This document shows positions 33,254 to 46,500 of a DNA stretch of 64,000 nucleotides, in pieces. Source of the DNA: Rhodamnia argentea (lineage: Eukaryota; Streptophyta; Magnoliopsida; Myrtales; Myrtaceae); assembly GCF_020921035.1 (NCBI RefSeq), contig NC_063156.1:24476283-24540282 (forward strand), given 5' to 3'. How positions within the stretch are numbered: the stretch's first letter is position 1; every line of letters starts with the position of its first letter. Below the pieces are notes generated by a model that made no database searches, was not told where the DNA came from, and was given only the letters and a program-made list of their open reading frames with translations. The position numbers were made by a program, and so were the translations under genes.

Positions 33254-36200
33254 CTTCCAGAAGAAGACAATAATCCTAGAAGGCACAAAACGGCTACGCG
33301 GGTCTTAGGAAATGCTCAGAGCGATACTAGAATGAACAACGATTCCTCGCATCCCCCACGACCGTCTAGATACCGCAGCATAGGCATGCATGATTTTGGC
33401 ACTCCTCGAATGTTTTCTCTGGCGGGTGCATTTCTGGACACTAGTGCTTCATTACCTTGGCGGGCGATTCGAATCAACTCACCAATGCAGTGCAGAGAAA
33501 TCTCAGCTGTATCTGGAGCAATTACTGAAAACGCAACCAGGGCCGAAATGGAAGGCGTTCATCTACCATATGTGGGAAAGCAAGGAACGATTTGTTAAGA
33601 TCCTGTTGAAACGCAAAATGGCCAGCCTTGATCTTATTCAAATCTGCTGCACCTCGACATTGTAGGGCGTGGCGTAGAAAGCAAAGGACTGCATGTGCAT
33701 TGCAGGAGAAATCTTAGTTCCTTGGAACTGCTAAAAGTTGGAGAGACGACTCTTGAATCGCATTCAACGTTTCGGATCACGGCAAGATATCAAGGTTCAT
33801 GTTAAAAAAACTCATGTCAAAGCATTAGCTCGTTTCTTTTATTCTCCACGGAATGATGATGATCATCCAAGTCAACCTTGAGACAGCAGAGGCCACGAGC
33901 GAAAGCGTAAACGAGATTTGACACGAAAAGGCAAAACAAAGATAGATTTTTTTGCACCAATGCTTTGCACCTTCTCTTTGGCAGTATCACTTGAAGTTGA
34001 AGACGACGTTGGCCACCAAAAGTCTCAGTTTTGACTTCGTTTCACTAGACCATATTGAACAGTTTTAAATTTCATGATCCAGGTTGCAACTCAAGAATCC
34101 AGCTAAGGGGGAAATTTCAATAGAAGAAAAATCTTTAAGGAGGAGGTTCCTTAGTTTGAACACTTTCCTCGTTTTATTCGATGCCACATTAACTAGCTCA
34201 TTCCTAAATTCCCCTATATAGTCAACCCATTTTAATATGTATACGAGGACATGAATTTGGGGTATGCATTGGGTCCTGTCTCTCCCGGGAAGAAACGACC
34301 TAGACAGACCGGTTCAAGGCCATTCTACGAAGAAGTTGTTTGGTTCCTAATTCCGAGAATCTAGAGCTGGCTCAGGATCAATTCGGTCCTCGGTTCCAAG
34401 GCCAAAATCACAAGGTTTACTAGGGAACCAGTTTTATGAGCGGAACAGATTCTATACCTATTTCGAAATACTTTTATATTCATCGAGAATCGAACCATGT
34501 CTTCAACACAAATATATAAATACGTACCTACTTAATCACCTGAGATATCAAATGACGTAATTTCTATATTTTATTATCAAGGATTTTCTATTCGGGAACC
34601 AAGAATTGATCCCCCTTAATTTGAATTATGACATATAAAGGTCATCTATTACTTTTGGTTATAGTTGTAATCATGTCTAATTATGCTAATCTTCATTCTA
34701 ATTCTCAATCTATTTCATTTTCATGGTCAGCTAGAGGTTTATTATCTGAACATGCGTGTTCATCAACACCCTCACAAATGTATAGAACAAAATTAACCTT
34801 TTCACGTTGACAATTTTGAAGAAACCAATGACAATTTTTGGGCGCCAAGGCAGATTTCATACTATAGTGAAAAGTTGGATTTTTCTCTTAAATAAAAAAA
34901 AGTTCGGAGCAGAATTGAGACTAAATCTAAAAATTGGGTTTTTTTTTTATAAAATAATTGGCCAAAAAAAAAAAAAACATAGCAAAATAAAAATTTTCTG
35001 CCCAGAGGGGTTACAATCATTATCACCAATATGAGGGATGTCCCTCTAATTCACTAGAATTTCAGAAAATGTCATGCTAATTCATTATTTTTAGCTAGTA
35101 TTGCAATAAAACTGGTGTGATTGATTCGATGAGATAAACATGCTACTGTTGGTCGCTCCTTCTTGTATCACTTTACTCTTTTATCGTTACTTTTCAACAC
35201 TTAGGTAAGTAAACATTTCGACACGCTTTAGAATTTTTGGGGATTGATATGGACGACGCGTGCAAAAATGAATCGAGCATCCAATTGACATAACTGAGAA
35301 CAACATCCCGAACAAATGTAAATGTCGTAGTCCTAAGTCTACAGTTGTTTGCTCGTATTTGACACTATTGGAGACTGGTTCTGCTAGCAAAACGTACATG
35401 CTTGTTTGGTATAACTATAGTTGTTATTGAGGTGTTTTAACATGTGGGTTTGATAATGTATGCTTTAAAATTGGCTGAGGGCGGCCTGTTGCAAGTTGTT
35501 GCAACTGTGAATGTAAATGAAAGTTTCACCGTGACTTTTCACAACTACACTTGTTGTGTGAAAATGTATCAAAGGGGCTTCTAGTGTCCGTCGATAGTAA
35601 CTTACGATTGCTGGTTCCAGGATGAGTCGGTTAGTTGCCTAGAATCAGAAACAAACCCTATGACCTCCGTTTTCCAAGGATTAGAACTTGGAACCAAATG
35701 GGTTTCGAAATTGCCGGTTCCTAGACCGGTGGATTTTCCTATTGGTTTCCTAGGGGTTTATTCAAGTTTTGGCTAAAAAACCAAGTTCTTATTATAAAAT
35801 ATAAGAACTGCATTATTTCATCACGAAAACAGTAGTTGTTGGATAAGTGGTTCTATTAGTATTGCATTTGTACTTAAGACCAACCTTCAAAACCGGTTTA
35901 AAAGTTATTCAACTCGAGAATTGATTCGAATTGAACCGGCGGTTCCAACCTTGAAATTGAGAATTGAGAATCGAATCAGTTCGTTATACTCACCCTCAGC
36001 AATACATTTTTTTAATCCGCCCTCGATGTTTTTTAGATGCATCCATAATTGGATGCCGGTAAAGTGTAAACAATAAAGTTCATGCCAAATTTACATGGAA
36101 CCACCTGAAGAATTCTGGCCACAAAAAAGGAGGCAAGCGGATAGAACCTTTCCAAATCTAAATTTCTGTTTTGCCATAAATAAATAAATAAATAAATAAC

Positions 36201-36560
36201 CCATATCAATTTGGTTTTTCTTTTCTTGTCTTTTTCTCCTTTTAAAAAGGTGAGGGCTCAGGAAATTGCAAATTTTTGCAGGAACAAGATAGCGTCCCAT
36301 AAAATTGGAATTTTACTATTTAGGAATCACAAGGACGGATGGAGGAGGGCCACCACAACGTATTATGTCGACAGTCTTGTCCTTGTCGCCAAACATAATA
36401 AAACTAATAATTAGGACAGATAAAACATGACTTTCTATGTCATGATAATAGATAAAATTATATCGAAGAATATCTAGGGATAATTGTTAAATAATTAATC
36501 GAATTTGTATTTTTTTTTGTGTGTGTGTGTTTTAATGTGTTGATTGTCTATAAGATCCCT
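33254..36560. other. 5' flank of DUF707 and gene-poor spacer
   Basis: The first ~550 bp probably hold leader exons and promoter of the DUF707 gene. Two stretches rich in GGTTCC/GGAACC words (34290-34450 and 35610-35960) recall the hAT-like element at 20305 but lack recognisable ends. A TAAA/AATA microsatellite lies at 36178-36199. No gene seen. Confidence 0.5.
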
Positions 36561-36599
36561 ATTTTAAGAAAATATTATCCGTTTAACCTATTTCCAAAT

Positions 36600-38386
36600 T
36601 GGTAAATTTGGAAAATCTCGTGAGCCGACACATTGTAGCCTCTCAGCCTCTCACCCTGAGTCGTTACGAAGCGGACCACAACTCGGCAAATTCGAGACGC
36701 ACGGCTCGACCCAATTCGACAGCGACCGGTCGCATCGAGTCCCGTGCCTCGTGCTGGCCACGCGCTCTCCCGTCGCGTGGGGACGCACCCGGACCCAATC
36801 AGGCATTTACTCGGTCGGTACCTTCTCAGATCCACTGGCCCGACGACCATCGAGCTCGCTGTACACGTGGACGGCTGCGATCGCCGGACGGCACATTTCC
36901 GGACGCGGGTCGCCTCCGTGGGTCCCACCCGGCAAAGAGGAGGATATGGAAGTTGTACCTTTTTTTTTTTTTTTTTAAATTTGATTATTTCCGAAGTTGT
37001 TTTAAGCTTTCATAGCCACGCTTGAGCTCGATTTTCTCGCTCTAAACCTCGTGGAACAGTGCGAGCTCTCTCTCTAGGACCAGTGAAAGCGAAAGTTGTC
37101 TCCTTGTTTCGATCCTTATCTCCTCGCATGCTCAAGATCACTCATTGTTTGTGGGGTTTTCGAGATTTTTGTATCATGTTTCTTCTTCTTCTTCTTCTTC
37201 TCTGTTTCATTGGTGTCCTCAGCGAAGATTTGGAGAAGTGATTTCCCTCGTGTTTCGGTGTTGTTCGGTGTGATTTGATGGGCATTTTCCGTCAGGTTCT
37301 CCAAGGAAGTGCTCTCTCTGTAACGTTCTACAATGGGTGTCTTTTCCTTTCCGCTCGTTTAGTCGAAACCGGGTTTTCTTGGTGTAAAGTTAGTGCCGTC
37401 TGGCTCTCTCAGGTTTGCTTTGCTCGTCGTTGCGGGATTTGAAATTGTTTGGATACGAAACTCGGGAGGGATTTTCTTCAGCATACGTGCTAGGGTTTGG
37501 TAGTTTTCGATCTGGAGATCCGAGATCGTTAAGAGTTTTTGCTTTCGCGGAGACATTTCTTTTTTCTATTTGGTTGTCCTTGTCTTGTTTCGTGGAGGTT
37601 GTATGTTCGTATTAAGGTTTGTTGCTACTTGTCGAGGGGGGAATTTTCTTTTCCATGAATTTGTCTCAGTTTTGTCGAACTTTACTCATGCTTTACTGAA
37701 TTCACATGCTTACTGCCCTAGCTTGGCAAGAGTACCTTTTTATTTTTGGAATGTACCTCCCTTTGGATCTTTCGGTTCGCAGGCTTTAAATGGTGGTTCC
37801 TCCGCTGGCGCTCCCCGTGAGATGTGGATGCATCATGATCGAGTCATAAATGTCACTTAGGTTTTCCTTTTGCATTACATATGGGTGATGATAATTTACG
37901 GGCTTGCGATATGTTCTTTCCTTTCCTTTTCATTCTTTCTTTTGAAGATCTTTAGTAGCGAGATCTCGGCGCTGTTTGTGCTCTTTTTTTTACTCACGTC
38001 TGTGCTGATTCCTTCGAAACATATGCCTAGTTAGATTCGACATTCAAAGTTGTCCGTCTCTTGTTGTGTTTAAGTCAGTATGGGAACATTTTTGTTGGTC
38101 TAGAGCAATCTGTGCTTCTTGAGATTTTAGTTGAGACTCTTCATTGACGAGGCAGGCAAATTTCTATGGCTATTGCATGTTTAAATGTTCTGCAATATTG
38201 CTTCATATTCTTCTAATTTGAATCGGGGAATACTGTAATAATCTTCCAATACAGTACTCATGTTGGTGAGGATTGGATTGCGTATTGAATTTTAGTCATG
38301 TAAGGTGTATTGATCCATGGATGTTGGTCAAAGATCTATACAAGCATGCCATAAGTGGAATTTGCCTCTGTGCTTTCTTTTTGCAG
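36600..38386 (+). promoter_or_regulatory. promoter and leader (exon-intron) of the MIR535 transcript
   Basis: A GC-rich stretch at 36620-36945 with many CG dinucleotides is followed by a T run (36961-36976) and then CT-rich, leader-like sequence from about 37030. A donor-like CTCAG|GTTTGC lies at 37413-37414, and a good acceptor TTTTTGCAG ends at 38386, seven bases before the miRNA hairpin. The layout suggests a spliced primary transcript with the hairpin at the start of the next exon. The transcription start and the exon borders are inferred; the small ORFs here are not credible proteins. Confidence 0.4.
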
Positions 38387-38392
38387 ATTTTG

Positions 38393-38513
38393 GCCTCTAG
38401 GCGACATCGTTGCTTGACAACGAGAGAGAGCACGCTAGTTTGCATCCATACAAGGGAGATTGGCTGTGTACAAGCGTGCTCTCTATCGTTGTCATACGAT
38501 CTGCATTTGAGGC
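38393..38513 (+). ncRNA. MIR535: MIR535 microRNA precursor
   Basis: The 21 bases at 38415-38435 begin TGACAACGAGAG and end AGAGCACGC, which is the conserved plant miR535 sequence. The 3' arm at 38474-38494 (GCGTGCTCTC...CGTTGTCA) is its reverse complement with a single mismatch in the middle, giving an almost perfect 21-bp duplex; the star strand with a 2-nt overhang would be about 38476-38496. The loop is 38 nt. A lower stem continues outward and closes with GCCTC (38393-38397) against GAGGC (38509-38513). miR535 is related in sequence to miR156 and is absent from Arabidopsis; SPL transcription factor mRNAs are reported as targets in other plants. Confidence 0.95.
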
Positions 38514-38639
38514 TTTGTTCCTGATCTTTGGCATAAGCGGATGGCGACTTCAAATTGTATGTCTCAAGTTTAATAGTTCAGTGCATGACACTGATGAACT
38601 GTGAAGGCTTGTGTCATGCATACATGATGCAAGAGGCTT

Positions 38640-40855
38640 GAGTCTCCTTTTTCGTATAGCTGGAAGGTAATGTGAGTTTTCTTTTTCTCCTTAAACTCGA
38701 TGTTTCAATTCCTGAAACTAATGAGTGTGGAGTGTGTGTGATGCATTAATATATTGCAATTTGAGATGGTCTTCCAATAGTTTGGTGCATGCTTCTAGAA
38801 TTTGTGTGCATCTTTGTTTATGTTTGGCTGTTGTGAAGACGTGATGCAATGAAACATATACTTGATACTCCAATATTTAAGACATTTTTTTCTGACCTTG
38901 CTCGTAGCATTCTTGATATCATCTGCCACATCAATGTGTCCATTGAGATGTGCGCATGAATTGTTGATCTAAAGTATGTGACTAATCATGACACTGATCA
39001 ATGATTGTAGAGCTGCATTGCTCACTAGTAATGAATAAGTGTACTGCATGATATTGGAGTCTAGTTACCATATTTGTTTGTTATTTTCCTTGAAGTAGCT
39101 ATTTCATTTGGTGTTTATATGAGGTTATGGGACTTTATCCTCGTCAACTTATGCAGCTAGCTTTAAATCTACTCAAACTTGTAGTTGCTAGTTAGATATT
39201 GACTGAATATATATTGTTTTCATGGAATTATTAATTTGACAAGCACTCCAGCATAGTAGAGCTTAATTTAGGGAAGAAAAGGATGGAAAAATTTCCTGGT
39301 TGGCTTGAATATTCAGATCCAAATAGAGGAACTTGCATGCTAAACTTTGTCTTCTGCATATTAAAGACCCTACTTTGGTCTAATGATAATGAGGTTGCAC
39401 ACATGCCACTGAAGTAAATATGATTTTTCAATGAGTTTTTAACACAATATTGTATTTAATGCAGTGATTTGTTCTTCTTATGCACTTGAATTGTTCTAAT
39501 CCGATAGCTTGTTATAGTGGATTAACTATTCCTTCAAATATAATGTCATGCTATGGCAATGTTTGCTTCATAGAAAATGGCAGTCATGTTTTGGGGGAAT
39601 CACTCCAAAAGTCATCTTATGTATGAAGTGTAATCAAGTCTCAAACCTTTCAATTGCTGCAATAAGGTCCTATGTAAACAGGAAAGTGTAATTGAGTCTT
39701 AAACGTATCGGTTCGTGCAATCTAGTCATAAACTTTTATTCAAAAGTGCAGTAAGGTCCTAAACCTATATTATGAACTGCAATTTAAAGTTTGCACATGG
39801 GCTTCGAGTCCTATCAAGGCAAGTTTTGACATTGTCCATGGAAAAGATTCGATTTTACTTTTTGCAAAAGTTGTTGACTTGATTGCGTCAATCAAAATAA
39901 TTAGGAGGTAATTGTGTTTTGTACAAAGGTTTAGGACTTTTGGTGTACTTCTTTTGTCATGTTGGTGCAAAGGGATTTGTTTTTTCTAGGTGGCAATATT
40001 ATGGCACTTGAATTACCTTAAGATTTATATACAAATTGCCTAGGAAAAGAGAAGAGGGATGATTCAATCAATAAGTGACTTTTTAACTTGAATATAGCTC
40101 ACTATGGTTGAATTATAAATTAGTATTGCACTTGACTTATATATACATATATATTTTTAAAATCTTCATGAACCACAACTCTCTTGATCTCTTTTTTTCT
40201 CACACGCAATGTTCCTTTTGACTGCAACCATGGGGGCTGTCTAGTTCGAGAAGCGTTTTTAGTATCCATTTCCATAGAAAAATGAAATCAAAACAATTTT
40301 CCATTTTCATTTCCTAATTTTGTTTATAGGATGTTTGGTAAGTCGAAATGAGAATTCTTGGTGGAAATGACAATTTTGAAAACATGTTTTGTCCTTGACT
40401 AAGAGAGTTCATGTTTTTCTTATTTTGACCAAAAGGTATGGTTTCTTTTTCATAAATAGAATTTGAGAAAGTTTCAAAGAAGGTTCATGTTCTTCACCAA
40501 TTCACCATGCAAGTAAAGTTTCTGGAGCTCACTCTTTTCCTCTCCTCAATGCTGTTCAGCTTTGCAGTGAAGCTTCAGAGGAAAAAAAGGGGGGGGGGGT
40601 TTGGGGGTTGGGTTGTCCTCTCTCAAGCTATCTGGAAGATCCCTTGTTTTATGCTTGGATCAATTCTTTGAAGAAGATATCATGAAAAGATTATCCTTTA
40701 GTCCAAGTTACTATGTTTTGATTGTTTCCACTTTTGTGCCTAATAAATGAACAAACTTACCGTGTTTTCAATTGAAAATTTATCCATGAACCCCCAGAAA
40801 AGTTGCTATTGGCATTTTCATTCTCATTGAATTGAAAGTGGGAATTCAAACAGGC
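38640..40855. other. spacer with dispersed-repeat remnants
   Basis: The stretch 39300-39600 (landmarks AGAGGAACTTGCATGCTAAA, AATGAGGTTGCACACATGCC, GCTTGTTATAG, ATGTCATGCTATGGCAATG) matches sequences at 47625-47840 plus 48530-48610 and at 58575-58715, so it belongs to the same repeat family as the flanks of the RLK loci. A phrase like TCAAGTCTCAAACC repeats at 39600-39780. A G run lies at 40590-40599. No gene. Confidence 0.5.
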
Positions 40856-40859
40856 CCTA

Positions 40860-42363
40860 AAATCCCGCCAATTGCGGAAGCATGATTTTGATATTGGTGT
40901 AGTTTGTGTTTTGATGTGTGCAAGTGTATGTGTTTATGGTCTAGTTGATGTGGAGGAGTGGACAAGGGTAGGATACTTTGAGGTATATAGGGAAGGTTTA
41001 TGGAAATGGAAGTTGTTGAAGTTGTTATCCCACATTGCTTGATAACGGGCCCTATATGCTCTTTATTTTCCCATGGTCTCCCTCCACCTATCGGTTCAAG
41101 CGGTCTTGTATGATCTTTACGTTCATGTGATTTTCTTCCATATATCATATTAAGCTTTTGTGTTGGACTTTCTAACGGTAGTACAAATCTAGAAGTCTCT
41201 AGAAATTGGATCTCAAATTCCAACACTTCCCCCTTGATCCAATTTCATGATATTCCTAGCATGCGCGGTATCGAGGAAATTCTTCTTGTAGTTCGTACCC
41301 CATGCCTTTTTTATTTTTCGTTTTAGGAACCCTAGCATCCTTCCATAGTTGATTTGCCGAAACACTTGCATCGTTCTTTGACCAATATCTAGAAGTTTCT
41401 ATAAATTGGATCTCAAATTCCAACACTTCCCCCTTGATCCAATTTTGTGATATTCCGGCATGCGTGGTATCATTTCGAACTTGGCTGGAAATTCTTCTTG
41501 TAGTTCGTTCCCCATGCCTTTTTTGATCTTCCCTTAGGAACCCTAGCATCCTTCCATAGTTGATTTGCTGAAACACTTGCATCTTTCTTTCACTTTGCAT
41601 GTACTTCTTTCTTTCTTTGACCCTGCATATACTTCTTCAACGGTGTCCCTTATTTCTTGGGCCATCAAATGCTTCTAGCTGTAGTTGTTCCCATCAAAAG
41701 TAGAGATGGGTACTTATATGACGTGATGTTGGCCTTTGTTTTAGCTCTAGCTCAGGCTTGGACTCTAGCTCTGGCTCTCGTAGGCTCTAGCTCTCACTCT
41801 AGCTCCGGCTTTTGATTTTAGTTGAGGATGGTGAGGATTGTCTAGGCGTGTTTAGCTCTAATACCAATTGTAGAAATTTGGAGCTTTGATCTCATGTTGA
41901 AAATTAGATTGTGCACGGAAGCATGGTTTTGATATCAGTCTAGTTTGTGTTTTGATGTGTACAAATGTATGTGTGTAAGGTCTAGTTGATGTAGAGGAAT
42001 GGACAAAGGTCGGATACTTTGAGGAATATAGGCAAGGTTTAAGGAATACCAGCAAGGTTTACGAGATAATGATAGTTTCACTAGTTTATGGAAATGGTAG
42101 TACAAATGTAGTTGATGAAGGAGTTGGTGGTTTGGTGGAGTACTATAAGGATATGGAGTTTATTCTCAACTCCCCACACCCACATGAATGAGCATTGAGC
42201 CTATTGATAGAAGGCTTCACCGCCATAGTAAATTAACTAAATACATCTAGACCTTTCTACAAATGTCTATTCTACAAATATCTTGTCTATGCTAGATATT
42301 TCTAGACTTCCTAGCAAATGCCCATCCTAGAAGTTTCTAGAAATTAGATCACAAATTCCAACA
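40860..42363 (-). mobile_element. short LTR retroelement (TRIM/LARD-like) with visible PBS and polypurine tract
   Basis: On the minus strand the 5' LTR runs 42363 to 41869, beginning TGTTGGAATTTGTGATC and ending CAAATTTCTACA. It is followed by the primer-binding site TTGGTATTAGAGC (41867-41855), which is close to the initiator-Met tRNA type. The second LTR starts at 41225 (TGTTGGAATTTGAGATCC), directly after a polypurine tract AAGGGGGAAG (41235-41226), and can be followed to about 40860; its outer end looks truncated. Only ~640 bp lie between the LTRs and they hold no gag or pol. Part of the interior and LTR start is duplicated (41200-41330 against 41390-41540), including a second polypurine tract near 41430. 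Confidence 0.75.
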
Positions 42364-45300
42364 ATAGTTGTGACTAGAATCCTAGAACATTTTTCTGCTA
42401 AAAGGTGTAGTTCTCTCTTTTGGGGACCTTTTTTGGTCCACTCCTGGTAAATTATAAACATGATGCATTGAAGCAAAATACTTGCTTCTACAATAAGGAC
42501 TATGGTCTTTTTAGTGTTTAAGCCGTGTGGGATATTTCAATAATAGTGTGACACAATGTGGGCGTGGAGAGGTTGGATTTTGTTTGTTGTGTTGGAAAAA
42601 AGATAGAGACTAAAATGTTTCCTCTCCTTGTGTTTTGGCTCATCCAGAGAGAAAGGAAGGAGCAGTTGGCCTCTCGGGATTCTCTTAGGGATGATTTGCC
42701 ATAGATGCTTCACTTTGGGTAAAATGGGAAGATTCAATTGCCATAATTGTAATATTGGTGGAAACAATATGTTTGTATATCATGTTGTTTAGGTTGTTTT
42801 TATTTTCTTTACACCAACAGTAATCTGGTTTCTGCGCAGGCCATTTTTCTCATTACTTATTCATATGTGAGTTTTAGTACTATTTCTACGGTGATTAAAA
42901 GGTGATTTGTGTAGAGACGGTTGACACATCATCTATATTCCACTGGTGAATCATTTTGTACGAGGGGTGGCTTCTCTATGAAGCCGTTGTCCACATGGAT
43001 GGTATCCTCCTGGTACTGTTTTTTATTGAATTTTATTCATCTTTCAAACGAATTTAGTGTGTGTGTGTGTGAGGGGGAGGGAGGTGGCGATCTTGACCTT
43101 GAAGAATACAAGAAGGTGGAACCTTCGAAATCGAAACGTGGTATATTATGTGAGCCCACATGGATTCGAGTAATCAACCATGTTATGGAAGTAGAGGAGA
43201 TCTTTAGCAAATAGGAACTAATACGCTATTGGTTGCTCATGAGAGACCAAAAGTCCTCATGAGTGGATGCTTACTGTTTTTTACTTTGGGGATTTGATCT
43301 TCAGATAATTGTTGCGGTATTGTCAGCAGGTTTGGTCGGTTCCTTTCCTACTAATTTGTTGTATTTTACCTCTCCCTACTTGCCTTAAAAAGGAGAAAGC
43401 CTCTGTTTTGGGATTTATATAGCTTATATATTGATATCACTGCCTACGATGGCAGGAATGATTAGCATTCACCATCCAATTGGCTCCTCGAAGATGGTCG
43501 TTGGGAGATGCTACAAATTATTGCCTGCCCTTCTACTTGATTTCGACCTAGTCTGGTGTTGAGGAATCTCATTGCCAATAATTGAGAGAAGCTTGAAGTA
43601 ACACGAGAAAGATAATGGCAAACAATCATAGGGAGGTAGCTAATGTATCATTCCATGTGTTATGAGTTCCGTATGCTTAAGACCTTCCTTTGAAGTTTCT
43701 CTCTTTTAGACCTTATGACAAGCTTCTTGTTGCGTACTTACTTGATGTTTCTTCTGGTCTTTGTTTATCTTCTAACTTATTTACATATGCTCATCTCATT
43801 GTGCCGTCTATGATGTGCTGGAGAATGATGATGCGTAACCCTCATATGCATGTGTATCTAGTGGAGAGCAGTCTCGTTCCAGGAAGAAATCAATTATATT
43901 AGTTGCCAAACCATATTGAGTTTGTGATTGAGTTTACATGTGTTTCATTTTTCTTCTGTCATTGTTGGATTCTAGATGACTGTATAAATTTTGATAATGT
44001 GTATGAATCACTTATCTCTTCTATAAATTTCATTGATTAAACTAAACCTATATTTCTTCAAGGGCATTACCTTTTCCGCTATATCGGGAAGTCGCAAGAA
44101 GGCAAAAATTTCTTATATAACTTGTGCTTCAAACTCAAGGTCCTTACAGCCTCACCTGCCTCGTTTATTATCATTCTTGGCAGCTCATAACAAGGAGGAA
44201 GAACGCAGGTTGATGTGCAACAAAATCATCTATTTTTGGGGAGAATAGATGAGAATTTATTGATAAACCTTTATATAACCCTGTCGCTAGTTGTTACGAA
44301 TGTCGTACACTATTTTTCATAACCTTATGCTTTCCTTTTGGGCCTTAAATGAATTGTTCTATCTACCCGTTGTTTCTGGAAGAGTCTTCCATTATGTCTC
44401 CTAATGATAAGATGCCATCTTCGTTGTTACGTCTTTGGTTAGATATTCTGTTCGTTCAATTCACTAACCAGAATTCTTGATTTCTGCTGTGAAAATAATC
44501 AAATTGATTTTGGGCTTTACCATGCCCGCCATTTTATAACTTCATAACGTGTGCAACGATTTCTTCTCCAGTCAAGAGTCCTTATTTGTTGCTGAATAGA
44601 AGGTCTATTATATGCTTTGAAGTCTTTATTTTTCCCTAGATAGCTCTTTATTCATTGACCTTAGTAGAAGTTCCTATAATACAAATGGGTTTTGTGAAAC
44701 ACCAGTCCTCAGCCTCGTCAGAATTCGAAGACGGGGTCTACGACTTTGTATTAGACAGAGATGATTCTGGATTTGCTCTAATATTGCTTCTTGTGCATAC
44801 GAGCACTTATATATGTGGATGGTTCTTGTGCAATATATGATTCTGGATTTGGCATGTGAATATTCATGCATTATATTTGTTTTAAGTCAATGTTGGCACT
44901 GAAAGTGCAAAGGTAGGTCATGGTCTTCACTTCAGCATGAAATTGATTATGCAGTCGACCGAACTTGCGCGATTGCTGCAAATCGAGTTTCCCAGAAACA
45001 TGTTTAGCATGCACAACCATTTGGGTTGGAGATGAGGTAAATTCGTCAATTCATTAGTGGCATAGCATCTCTGGTTTGCCCATAAGGTCTCTATTGTGTA
45101 GCTTTGTCTAATTTCATTATTTTTTTAGTGTTCTTTTTCATTTGTTCTCCGGGCTATCTATGTTGTTAATTACACAAGTAATCTCTCTTGCCATTGACAT
45201 AGATGAAGTTGCGAGTTTGGAAAAATCAAAATCAATTGTGAAAAGCATAATTTATATGAGGTCATATAATGGTTTGGTATCGTGTTCGGCATCGTGTTCG

Positions 45301-45380
45301 TGTAATCTTTCGTCGAATTGAAATGTTATAAATCTCAGTCATTCTCATTCAACAAATCTGGTTGTGATTTTTTACCATGT
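42364..45380. other. gene-poor spacer
   Basis: Only short ORFs without family resemblance. A GT microsatellite lies at 43056-43072. The stretch near 45000-45040 (CATGTTTAGCATGCACAACC...TTGGGTTGGAGATGAGG) matches 56037-56072, so the RLK-associated duplication begins to be visible here. Confidence 0.45.
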
Positions 45381-45469
45381 CGAACGCCCAAGGCACACAC
45401 GGGAACCATTGACTCGCCTTTTTTATCCATAAGTTAAAAAATAACATTGACCATATGACCAACAGAAGT

Positions 45470-46500
45470 GTGGGTACTTCATCTAGGTACTGTAATCATC
45501 CATCAATTGTTGAGTTCACAGCAGGTGGTTAATCCACCTCCCAACCATCCTTTCCATGTGCCCTTATTAGAGCCGAATCTCAAGATTCAATCGAATCGAA
45601 TTGAAATTTCGTGCATTTTCAGTTTAGATAATAAGAAAATAACTTTTTTTTTTTTTTTTTTTTCTGGTTCGAGTTAACCAAACTGAACCACGGCCCAAAA
45701 ACTGAATGTGCAACTTAAAATATCTTTTCTTTCTCATCCCTCTCAAAATCGCTCTAAATCATAATTTACGTCTCTCTTTGTATTGGGTTTGTGTCATGAT
45801 TCAGTTTGATTTGTCTGTTCACCCTATCGGTTAAGTTTGGTCTGGGTTCTTGAAAACCCGAACCAAATCGTTCACACCACTACTTTGATCAACTTCTCTC
45901 TCTCCTCCCTCCTTCCCGATCTCGCTCCTCTATCATGTGCTAGCCACGCCTCCGCCGCCTCTGCCGTCCCTTGGCCCCAACGTCACTGGCAACCAACTAC
46001 TCATGTCCAAGCTCGATGGCCACCACAGATAGCCTCGGCTTATAGTCATTGAGCAACCCTAAATTTATAAGTTACGGTATCGTATGTGAACATTTACCTT
46101 AAGACTCGTATGATTATGAGTTACGGCTTTTTCCAATATATGTGCAGGAGCAGAGGTGTTTTGGACTCAAATGGGTGGTGGGGCCCAAATCAATACCTAA
46201 CTTCCATCATCAAAAGGTATACGTATGTAAGTCTTCAGAGTGGGACCGGACTTTATTTGGGCCCATCACGTGTAACATGATGACAACCCATGAATCACGA
46301 GGAGCTCGGCCCATGAAGACCCGACAAAGTAGGTCAACAACTTAGAGGTCCAAAAAATGTAAAAAAGGGAAAAAAGGGGAAGAAGAAACGATAACTTAAA
46401 ATTTGAGGGCAATGTAGCGCGTTTCCTGATTGTCATTACTTTAATAATTGATTTCAATCAGATTATTAAATGGAATAGCTTTGCACTAACAATAACATAA
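45470..46500. repeat. copy 1 of a ~1.1-kb duplicated block (partner 56080-57190)
   Basis: Landmarks shared in the same order with the partner: GTAATCATCCATCAAT, a hAT-like element remnant, CTTCTCTCTCTCCTCCCTCC, AGCTCGATGGCCACCACAG, ACTCGTATGATT, GTTACGGCTTTTTCCAAT, GTGGGACCGGACTTTATTTG and GGCCCATCACGTGTAACA. Both copies keep the same orientation. They are diverged by many substitutions and small indels, so the duplication is not recent. Confidence 0.85.

Noticed and set aside
33332-33665. Two ~90-codon plus-strand ORFs upstream of DUF707
   Set aside because: They overlap each other in different frames and lie in the likely leader/promoter of the DUF707 gene; no family resemblance.
36599-37025. 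GC-rich ORFs up to 138 codons before MIR535
   Set aside because: Three overlapping open frames in a CG-rich promoter-like stretch, ending in a T run; better explained as promoter.
42921-44840. Several 60-97-codon ORFs
   Set aside because: No recognisable domain, no splice-joined neighbours, composition like the spacer around them.
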